From: Flavobacteriales bacterium UBA6049 | GTDB lineage: Bacteria > Bacteroidota > Bacteroidia > Flavobacteriales_G > Salibacteraceae | Length of the DNA: 9,072 nt | Direction of reading: 5' to 3' | Assembly: GCA_002429085.1 (NCBI GenBank) | Contig: DIYR01000173.1 | Location: 1 to 9,072, forward strand | Made by a program: the position numbers and the translations under genes | Notes under the pieces: generated by a model | Seen by the model: the letters and a program-made list of their open reading frames with translations, nothing else | Database searches by the model: none | What the model was told of the DNA's origin: nothing | Shown: one piece after another, positions 1-5,293 of the stretch | How positions within the stretch are numbered: the first letter of the stretch is position 1 | Layout: each line of letters starts with the position of its first letter

Positions 1-17
1 AAGAGAGAGAAACAAGA

Positions 18-48
18 GAGGCTATTAACAAGCCTCCAATGTAATTGG
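18..48. repeat. Two adjoining small inverted repeats just upstream of the M48 protease gene
   Basis: The 49 bases before the protease start hold two perfect short inverted repeats: GAGGCT (18-23) with AGCCTC (31-36) around a 7-nt loop, and CCAAT (36-40) with ATTGG (44-48) around a 3-nt loop, ending one base before the ATG. Neither is followed by a T-run on the plus strand, so this is not an obvious plus-strand terminator. They could be a terminator remnant, an operator or chance. Two forward frames are also open from base 1 to stops at 26-28 and 42-44, so the 3' end of an upstream plus-strand gene may be present, but too little is visible to name it. Confidence 0.25.
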
Positions 49-49
49 T

Positions 50-856
50 ATGAGTAAAATTCTCAGAGACCTTTTGATTGTAATAGCAAGTTTTGGAGCT
101 ATTTGGGCTGCATTTTCTCTTATTCCGTGGGGTGATGCAGAAACCTCATTAGACTATCCTGTTGAGAAAGAAGAAGAATTAGGAGAAATACTCATAGAGA
201 GTATGGAAGTTCAAGATCATACTGCATTTATCTATGATTCTTACGTTGATTCAGTAGTTGTTACGATAGCCAATAGATTAATGATGAATTTAGATTCTTC
301 TGAATACTCGTATCAGTTTCATATTCAGAAAACAGAAGACGTAAATGCATTTGCTTTACCTGGAGGGCATATTGTTATCAATTCGGCTTTATTAGAGTTT
401 GCAGAAAGACCAGAAGAAGTGGCGGCAGTATTAGCTCATGAGATTGGGCACGTTGAAAGTAAACACGTGGTTAAGAGACTGGGGAAGGAGTTTGGAATAC
501 AGTTATTATTCGGAATTCTAGTTGGTGGAGATCAACTCATTATTAATGAGATATCAAAATCAGCTACTTCAACTTACTTTGATAGAGAGCAAGAGAAAGA
601 TGCCGATCAGTTTGCGTTAGACTTGTTGCATAAAAGTGAAATCAACCCAATGTATTTGGGAACTTTTTTCAGAAGACTCAAGAGAAGTTACTCCACTGAG
701 TTTGATATGGAGATGTTTAGTACGCATCCAAACACAAGTAGTAGAATTCAGAAATCATTTCAATTTGCAAATGATTCTACCATAAAAAACGTCCCGTTGG
801 ATATACAATGGGACGTTTTTCAAGATTCGTTACAAGTTGTTTTGAGAGAATACTAG
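50..856 (+). CDS. M48-family zinc metalloprotease, membrane-anchored
   Basis: Predicted zinc endopeptidase of 268 aa. A single hydrophobic segment at residues 7-26 (signal anchor or uncleaved signal peptide) suggests the catalytic domain lies in the periplasm. The zinc site is HEIGH at 130-134 (His130 and His134 as ligands, Glu131 as catalytic base), with E182xxxD186 (EKDAD) supplying the third ligand. FSTHPNTSSRI at 223-233 is the usual M48 C-terminal signature. This resembles compact BepA/Oma1-like M48 proteases involved in envelope quality control, but no TPR repeats follow and the substrate is unknown. The ATG at 50 is the first start after an in-frame stop at 26-28. About 35 residues follow the signature, and their DNA forms a strong stem-loop (784-820). 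The stop overlaps that of the convergent RidA gene. The family call is firm; the physiological role is unknown. Confidence 0.93.
   Translation: MSKILRDLLIVIASFGAIWAAFSLIPWGDAETSLDYPVEKEEELGEILIESMEVQDHTAFIYDSYVDSVVVTIANRLMMNLDSSEYSYQFHIQKTEDVNAFALPGGHIVINSALLEFAERPEEVAAVLAHEIGHVESKHVVKRLGKEFGIQLLFGILVGGDQLIINEISKSATSTYFDREQEKDADQFALDLLHKSEINPMYLGTFFRRLKRSYSTEFDMEMFSTHPNTSSRIQKSFQFANDSTIKNVPLDIQWDVFQDSLQVVLREY
784..820 (-). terminator. Intrinsic terminator of the glycan operon, symmetric, inside the protease ORF
   Basis: Bases 785-799 pair with 806-820 to give a 15-bp stem with one G-U pair around a 6-nt loop (GATATA). The core is a 10-bp stem (CGTCCCGTTG with CAATGGGACG) flanked by A-runs on the left and T-runs on the right. 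Read on the minus strand it starts about 33 nt after the RidA stop and ends in a U6 run, which makes it a classic terminator for the leftward operon. Read on the plus strand it is equally well formed and ends in U5, but there it lies in codons 245-257 of the M48 gene, before that gene's stop. Confidence 0.8.
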
Positions 857-1230
857 CGAACTGCTATACAAGAAATCTCCACATTGACGCTCTTCGGTAA
901 ACAAGCTACTTCTACCGTTTCTCTTGCTGGAGGATTGGTTTTGAAATACGTTCCATAGATTTCGTTTACCACGCTAAATGAATTCATGTCTGATAGAAAA
1001 ATCCCGCACTTTACTACATTAGAGAAGTTCATTTCAGCAGCTGCTAGTACTGCTTCTAAATTTTGCATCACTTGCAGTGTTTCTTTTTCTAACGTATCCA
1101 TTACTAACTCTCCAGTGGCAGGGTTGATAGCAATCTGTCCGCTAACGTAAAGTGTATCGTTTACTAAAACAGCTTGGCTGTATGGGCCAATAGGAGCAGG
1201 AGCTTCGGTAGTTTCAATAATCTTTTTCAT
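853..1230 (-). CDS. ridA: RidA-family enamine/imine deaminase
   Basis: RidA proteins form small cytosolic trimers that hydrolyse reactive enamine/imine intermediates such as 2-aminoacrylate released by PLP enzymes. The 125-aa length fits the family, and signature positions are intact: APAPIGPYSQA at 10-20 with Tyr17, SGQI at 30-33, PARETVEV at 101-108 with Arg103 (equivalent to E. coli RidA Arg105, which binds the substrate carboxylate), and VEISCIAVR at 117-125 with Glu118 (equivalent to Glu120). It is the last gene of the seven-gene operon, and its ATG overlaps the sulfotransferase stop as ATGA. Its stop codon shares the palindrome CTAG with the convergent protease stop. Active-site conservation supports true deaminase activity, but its place in a glycan operon is not explained by the known role. 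Confidence 0.93.
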   Translation of the reverse strand: MKKIIETTEAPAPIGPYSQAVLVNDTLYVSGQIAINPATGELVMDTLEKETLQVMQNLEAVLAAAEMNFSNVVKCGIFLSDMNSFSVVNEIYGTYFKTNPPARETVEVACLPKSVNVEISCIAVR

Positions 1231-2165
1231 GATTCATATTTAGTTTTCCAATGCGATAAATCACGGCCAATTAGTTGCTCCAGCTTATTGACTTCATCAG
1301 CATAGACTTCATTGAATAATCGATGTTTAAAAGCTCTATCAATGCTTGGTCTATCCATGTTTTTCTTTCTCAAGTTGGTAAGCCACTGTTTGGCTTTTCC
1401 ATCTTTAAATTGATCTACCAACGAGGGTGCAATTTTCTTGGCCGTTTGGATAACGAAACTATTACTTCCTATTAATCTATCAATAGCAGAGTTTTTGGGT
1501 TTGCCAGAAACATTGTATTCACGTTCTAGTGGGGCTTGAAAAGAAGCATCAACGCCAATGAAGTTGAACATCTCTTTCATTACCTGAGGAGAATTGTGTT
1601 TCAGATCATCATGCAAGAAGATCTTTAGTTGACTTTTTGGAAATAACTTAAAATACCTAGCTAAATGAGTTCCGTAAAATCCTTCTTGAACAAGGTCGTT
1701 TCGTTTCCACCAAATAGAATCTTGGTTTAGGCAACCTTCAAAAGATCCAATAGGATCATTCCCATCTCGTAATAAATGTAGCCAGCGGCTGTAAAGTCTA
1801 TCTACAGGCTCTCTAAGAATAGCTATGAGTTTTACGTTTGGTAATTTTTCATGGATATGTTGAGGTGCTCTTTTACCATATAAATACATAGGAGAAGCCT
1901 CTCCTATAGCTTTAACATTGGTGGCTTCGACAAATAGTTCTTTATAATCGTCCCAATTATTAATAGACTGAGGATAGTGATATAATCTTTCAGGATCATC
2001 AGCTGGATCTGTGCAAGTAGGTAAGCCTTCAAGCTCGAAGAAATTGGTCTCTTTAACAGGTGTCATGAACACTTCTGGGTGGGCACTCAAGAAGTGATGT
2101 AGGGCTGTAGTACCAGATTTTCCAGCCCCAATTATGATGAATGAAGGTAAAAGAGAGTTACTCAT
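1227..2165 (-). CDS. PAPS-dependent sulfotransferase
   Basis: Transfers sulfate from 3'-phosphoadenylyl sulfate to an acceptor hydroxyl or amine, here probably a sugar given the neighbours. Numbered from the ATG at 2165 (312 aa), the 5'-phosphosulfate loop is GAGKSGTT at 13-20 and the 3'-phosphate-binding motif is REPVDRLYSRW at 118-128 with Arg118 and Ser126. GEASPMYLY near 88-96 aligns by eye with the strand that carries the catalytic Glu in heparan-type sulfotransferases. GFYGTHLARYF near 162-172 is also typical of bacterial members. No signal peptide is evident, so it should act in the cytoplasm. A GTG at 2171 is an alternative start two codons upstream; ATG is preferred because every other complete gene here uses it. 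The start overlaps the glycosyltransferase stop by 8 bp, and the 3' end overlaps ridA by 4 bp, suggesting translational coupling. The acceptor cannot be read from sequence. Confidence 0.9.
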   Translation of the reverse strand: MSNSLLPSFIIIGAGKSGTTALHHFLSAHPEVFMTPVKETNFFELEGLPTCTDPADDPERLYHYPQSINNWDDYKELFVEATNVKAIGEASPMYLYGKRAPQHIHEKLPNVKLIAILREPVDRLYSRWLHLLRDGNDPIGSFEGCLNQDSIWWKRNDLVQEGFYGTHLARYFKLFPKSQLKIFLHDDLKHNSPQVMKEMFNFIGVDASFQAPLEREYNVSGKPKNSAIDRLIGSNSFVIQTAKKIAPSLVDQFKDGKAKQWLTNLRKKNMDRPSIDRAFKHRLFNEVYADEVNKLEQLIGRDLSHWKTKYES

Positions 2166-3345
2166 GTTCACTAAGGTTTTGAACTATTGTTGAGAAGGTT
2201 TTCGCTCTATACTCCCAGCTGTTTTTCTGTGCAACTAGGGTTCGTTTAAGTCTTTTGTCCTGATTATCTGATTCAACCTCTGTAATTAAGAATTGCAAGA
2301 ATTCTTCTGGATTATTACTAGACGAAACAATATGCTTAAACTCACTGAGGTCACTAAACAACGTCATAACAACAGGTAATCCTGCAGCTAAGTATTCGTT
2401 GATTTTTAAAGGATATATCCCTTTAGTAAACTCATTTCGGGCAAAGGGAATTAACCCCGCTGAACATGACTTTAGAAACGCTGGTAATTGCTCGGAAGAT
2501 CTAGCACCTAGTAGTTTTACGTTCGAGTGTTTCGTTAAACGTTTTTCTCCTTCTGGATACATTACTCTTCCAACAAAGTGAAACTCCCAATTAGGTTTCG
2601 AAGAAATTACAACATCCAATAAATCGTAATCTAATCGGGTATCAATACTTCCAATGTATCCAATGATCTTTTTTGAAGATATGTCAGGAGTATACCCTTC
2701 GTTGAATAGGTTGAAATTTACCCCATTTCTAACTAAGTGCGTTTCTGGATGTAGCTTACTTTTAGATTGAAGAAGACCTTGTGAGGTAACAACGACTCCA
2801 TCTACTTTAGGAATGAATTTCTCTTCTAAATAGGCTCCATGCTTGCCAGCCCAAACAGCAGCAGCAATCTCATCGTAGCAGTAATAGATGCTAGCTCTTG
2901 TTTTAAACTCATCCACAGAGTATAGCCCCATAGATGGGTTGAATGCATCCACGTAAATGAGTTGATCATTCATTCGTAGAAATTCCAAGGCTTTTTTGAT
3001 TCCTGAAACTACAATCTTTGTATTAAATCTTAGAAGTAGATCATAGAAGAACCCTTTGGGTAAAAAGTTGATAGGTAAAATAGGAGGAGGTGTATAAACG
3101 TAGATTACACCTTCTGCGGTTACTTGTACTTTTCGAATATTAGGTTCTCTGCCATACATCCGTTTAATAGGAGCATTAGCCTTTCCCAAAAAAGTTGAAA
3201 GAACGTCTTTCAACGTAAATTGGTAATCAACGTACAGTACTTTGTTGTGCTGTCCCAAAACCTTCATCATTTCAACAATGGTTTTTGCATAGTTACCTTC
3301 CCAAGTGGGATTAGAGAGACATAAGATTTGCTGACCTTTTAGCAT
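2158..3345 (-). CDS. GT-B fold glycosyltransferase (GT4-like)
   Basis: A 395-aa cytosolic glycosyltransferase likely to extend the lipid-linked sugar made by the upstream-encoded sugar transferase. The N-terminal acceptor half starts with LCLSNPTWEGNYAKTIVEMM at 8-27, typical of the first GT-B Rossmann fold. The C-terminal donor half starts near KIIGYIGSID at 226-235, continues through WEFHFVGRV at 253-261 and VKLLGARSSEQLPAFL at 276-291, and contains PLKINEYLAAGLPVV at 312-326. That last stretch is the nucleotide-sugar-binding signature, with Glu317 in the position of the family's last conserved Glu. No membrane segment is obvious. It resembles TuaH-type glycosyltransferases as I recall them, but donor and acceptor cannot be assigned. 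The ATG is 2 bp after the sugar transferase stop, and the 3' end overlaps the sulfotransferase start. Confidence 0.88.
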   Translation of the reverse strand: MLKGQQILCLSNPTWEGNYAKTIVEMMKVLGQHNKVLYVDYQFTLKDVLSTFLGKANAPIKRMYGREPNIRKVQVTAEGVIYVYTPPPILPINFLPKGFFYDLLLRFNTKIVVSGIKKALEFLRMNDQLIYVDAFNPSMGLYSVDEFKTRASIYYCYDEIAAAVWAGKHGAYLEEKFIPKVDGVVVTSQGLLQSKSKLHPETHLVRNGVNFNLFNEGYTPDISSKKIIGYIGSIDTRLDYDLLDVVISSKPNWEFHFVGRVMYPEGEKRLTKHSNVKLLGARSSEQLPAFLKSCSAGLIPFARNEFTKGIYPLKINEYLAAGLPVVMTLFSDLSEFKHIVSSSNNPEEFLQFLITEVESDNQDKRLKRTLVAQKNSWEYRAKTFSTIVQNLSEHE

Positions 3346-3347
3346 GG

Positions 3348-4505
3348 CTAAACATCTTCAGATTGAAGCAATGCTGGGATAGTTCTCAAAATCAGCTTAA
3401 TATCAAACATCAGGCTTGAGTTTCTTGCGTATTCATTATCTAATTCGATACGCTCTTCTTCGCTCATCTCAGAAGTCCCACGTTTGGTTACTTGCCATAA
3501 GCCAGTTATTCCAGCTGGTGCTAAAAAACGCATAGAGAAACGATCTGTCGTTAATTTTTCAGCTTCATATAAAGGAAGCGGTCTATTACCTACAATGCTC
3601 ATATCTCCCTTAATAACATTCCATAGCTGAGGTAACTCGTCTATACTCGTGTTGCGTATGAATGAACCTACTTTAGTAATGCGCGGATCGTTTTTGATCT
3701 TTAGGAAGGTGCCAGTATCTTCTTGCTCTTTTAAGATTTTGTACTCAGCTTCTGTAATTTGTTTGCCATCCATGTATAGGGTAGGAGAGGCTTTTTTTTC
3801 TGTTTGAGAAACTTCTACTTTTTTCTCTTCCTCTTTCTCGTTTTCCTTGTACTGGTTTAAGTGAGCTAAGTTTTTCAATTTAGCATCAGCGCCTGTAAAC
3901 ATGCTTCTGAACTTATAGAATCTGAAGACTTTGTAGCCAGTTCCAACTCTCAGTGAATAATAGAAAACGGGTCCTTTTGATTCTAGCCTAATTAAGATGG
4001 CTACAATTAGAAATAATGGTGAGAGGAAAAGAAGAGCTGTTCCAGCGAATAGCAAGTCAAACAAACGTTTATCCCATGGTATTTTATAGGTTTTTAGTTG
4101 GATTTCCTCTTGCTTAGCTGGTTTTACAGGATTTTCAAGAAGGTATGATATGCGATTTACCATATCTGCAAAGGCCGATTCTTGATCGAAAAGCTCTGTA
4201 ATTCCGTTTTGAATGGCCTTTGTACGAATGTCATCTGTGATTTTATCTAAAATCAGAATAACAGATGACTCGGTCGGAAAATGATCAGACTGCCTTAATT
4301 GTTGTGTTAAGGCATATCCATTTGGACTGTTAAATGATCCTCTGGTAATAACCATATGAATGGGCAGGTGATGACTTTCCATCCATTTGTGAAACTGGAA
4401 TCCATTCGTAAAGAATATCCATTCAATATTGTCTAATGCTTCTTTGAGTGAGAAAACTTCCTCATCAGTTAAATTCACTCCAGCAATGGTGTACTTGGAG
4501 TTCAT
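3348..4505 (-). CDS. Polyprenyl-phosphate sugar-1-phosphate transferase with N-terminal degenerate receiver-like domain
   Basis: Bacterial sugar transferase (PF02397 type) that moves a sugar-1-phosphate from a nucleotide sugar to undecaprenyl phosphate, the first step of surface-glycan assembly. The catalytic part covers residues 144-385: re-entrant membrane helix at about 150-172, KFRSM at 198-202, catalytic Asp289-Glu290 in SIDELPQLWNV, GDMSIVGNRP at 300-309 and GLWQV at 335-339. A charged insert of about 45 residues (219-263) separates KFRSM from NDPRIT. Residues 1-125 have no membrane helices. They show receiver-like alternation with IHMVITRGSF at 49-58, PNGYALTQQLR at 61-71, SSVILILD at 80-87 and AIQNGITELFDQE at 97-109, but the acidic pair, phospho-acceptor Asp, Ser/Thr and Lys are all missing. 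The ATG overlaps the CheY-like gene stop by one base (TAATG). The catalytic function is secure; the receiver homology is an inference from pattern. Confidence 0.9.
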   Translation of the reverse strand: MNSKYTIAGVNLTDEEVFSLKEALDNIEWIFFTNGFQFHKWMESHHLPIHMVITRGSFNSPNGYALTQQLRQSDHFPTESSVILILDKITDDIRTKAIQNGITELFDQESAFADMVNRISYLLENPVKPAKQEEIQLKTYKIPWDKRLFDLLFAGTALLFLSPLFLIVAILIRLESKGPVFYYSLRVGTGYKVFRFYKFRSMFTGADAKLKNLAHLNQYKENEKEEEKKVEVSQTEKKASPTLYMDGKQITEAEYKILKEQEDTGTFLKIKNDPRITKVGSFIRNTSIDELPQLWNVIKGDMSIVGNRPLPLYEAEKLTTDRFSMRFLAPAGITGLWQVTKRGTSEMSEEERIELDNEYARNSSLMFDIKLILRTIPALLQSEDV

Positions 4506-4888
4506 TATTGTGCACGATTTAGAATTCTAAAAATATTTGCGATGCGTGCTTTTAGTTCTTCTGGGTTAAAAGGTTTAACCAAATAATCATCTGCACCTTT
4601 TTGAAGAGCTGAAATTTTGTCTTGGGTGTTTTCGTTACCAGAAAGCATGATGAGTGGTATATTTCTAAAGAAACCACTTGCACGCACATGAGTAATGAAT
4701 TCGTAACCATCCATTTCTGGCATATTGACATCTGCAATAATAATGTCTGGAATATTTCCTTCTTGCATCCAGTCAAGTGCTTGACGACCATTGCCTTTCT
4801 GTACTACTTCGTACTCACCACCAAAGATGTGTTCAAGAATTAAGAGGATGGTAGGCTCATCATCTACAGCTAGTAATTTTTTATCCAT
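4505..4888 (-). CDS. Single-domain CheY-like response regulator
   Basis: A 127-aa stand-alone receiver domain with no output domain. All phosphorylation residues are present: acidic pair Asp9-Asp10 (AVDDEP), phospho-acceptor Asp53 (IIIADVNMPEMDGYEF at 49-64), switch Ser83 (LIMLSGNEN), and Lys105 followed by Pro106 (DYLVKPF). It should therefore be phosphorylated by a kinase or Hpt protein and act by binding another protein. The gene lies 57 bp after the Hpt gene and overlaps the sugar transferase gene by one base (TAATG), which favours coupled translation. The fused receiver-like domain next door or the Hpt protein are natural candidate partners, but that is inferred from position. Which kinase feeds it is not visible here. 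Confidence 0.93.
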   Translation of the reverse strand: MDKKLLAVDDEPTILLILEHIFGGEYEVVQKGNGRQALDWMQEGNIPDIIIADVNMPEMDGYEFITHVRASGFFRNIPLIMLSGNENTQDKISALQKGADDYLVKPFNPEELKARIANIFRILNRAQ

Positions 4889-4891
4889 AGG

Positions 4892-4911
4892 GTTTATTTT
4901 TTACAATAAAC
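4892..4911 (-). promoter_or_regulatory. Weak AT-rich hairpin immediately upstream of the CheY-like gene
   Basis: GTTTATT at 4892-4898 and AATAAAC at 4905-4911 form a perfect 7-bp inverted repeat with a 6-nt loop, ending 3 nt before the ATG on the minus strand. It lies in the only gap of any size in the operon (57 bp). It could tune translation initiation or processing. It is AT-rich, so its stability is low, and no TAnnTTTG box was seen in the gap to suggest an internal promoter. Confidence 0.25.
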
Positions 4912-4945
4912 GAGCGTTCATTCGCTACGGCATATGGTTAAATTA

Positions 4946-5290
4946 CTATAATTCTTGCGATAAAAACTCTATTACTTGGATTAATTTAGCTTGAAATAAT
5001 GCTAACCTATCTGGAATAGTTTCTAGGTTCTTCTCATACTTACCATCTTGTTCAAGAGCTAGTGCTTCGTCTTCCAAGCTAAATATCCCCATACTTCGCA
5101 TACTAGATTTGATTTTATGAGATGTTGCTCCGAGTGCTTTCCAATCTTTTTGCTCAGAAGCATCTAGCATTTCTTGAAGCTGAATAGGAGCTTGATCAAT
5201 GAAAATGCGAATCATGTGTTTCATGAATTGCTCATCGCCTCCAGTGGCTCGTTTAAGCCTATCCAAGTCGTAGAAGTCAGAAGGTTTCAT
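4946..5290 (-). CDS. Hpt-domain phosphotransfer protein
   Basis: A 114-aa stand-alone histidine phosphotransfer protein, whose family shuttles phosphoryl groups between receiver domains of a multistep phosphorelay. The Hpt core is clear: YDLDRLKRATGGDEQFMKHM at 7-26, IFIDQAPIQLQEM at 29-41, and the active-site helix ATSHKIKSSMRSMG at 55-68 with phospho-accepting His58 and the usual Lys at +3 (Lys61). The protein is all-helical with no catalytic kinase domain. It starts 3 bp after the sigma-54 regulator stop and is followed by the CheY-like receiver, so it sits between two intact receivers, which is the expected order of a relay. The direction of phosphate flow, and whether both receivers are partners, cannot be told from sequence. 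Confidence 0.9.
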   Translation of the reverse strand: MKPSDFYDLDRLKRATGGDEQFMKHMIRIFIDQAPIQLQEMLDASEQKDWKALGATSHKIKSSMRSMGIFSLEDEALALEQDGKYEKNLETIPDRLALFQAKLIQVIEFLSQEL

Positions 5291-5293
5291 AGC

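Noticed and set aside
2166..2171. GTG at 2171 as the sulfotransferase start
   Set aside because: It is possible, but an in-frame ATG lies only two codons later, every other complete gene here starts with ATG, and no ribosome-binding site favours the GTG.
2399..2581. Plus-strand 60-codon open frame inside the glycosyltransferase gene
   Set aside because: It is antisense to a well-supported gene, has no recognisable domain and no promoter; it is a shadow frame.
4889..4945. Internal promoter between the Hpt and CheY-like genes
   Set aside because: The 57-bp gap has no TAnnTTTG box on the minus strand, only a weak AT-rich hairpin.
4552..4994. Several open frames on both strands around the CheY-like gene
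   Set aside because: The CheY-like receiver has every catalytic residue in its own frame. The others overlap it and their translations look random (Cys/Trp/Ser-rich, no domain).
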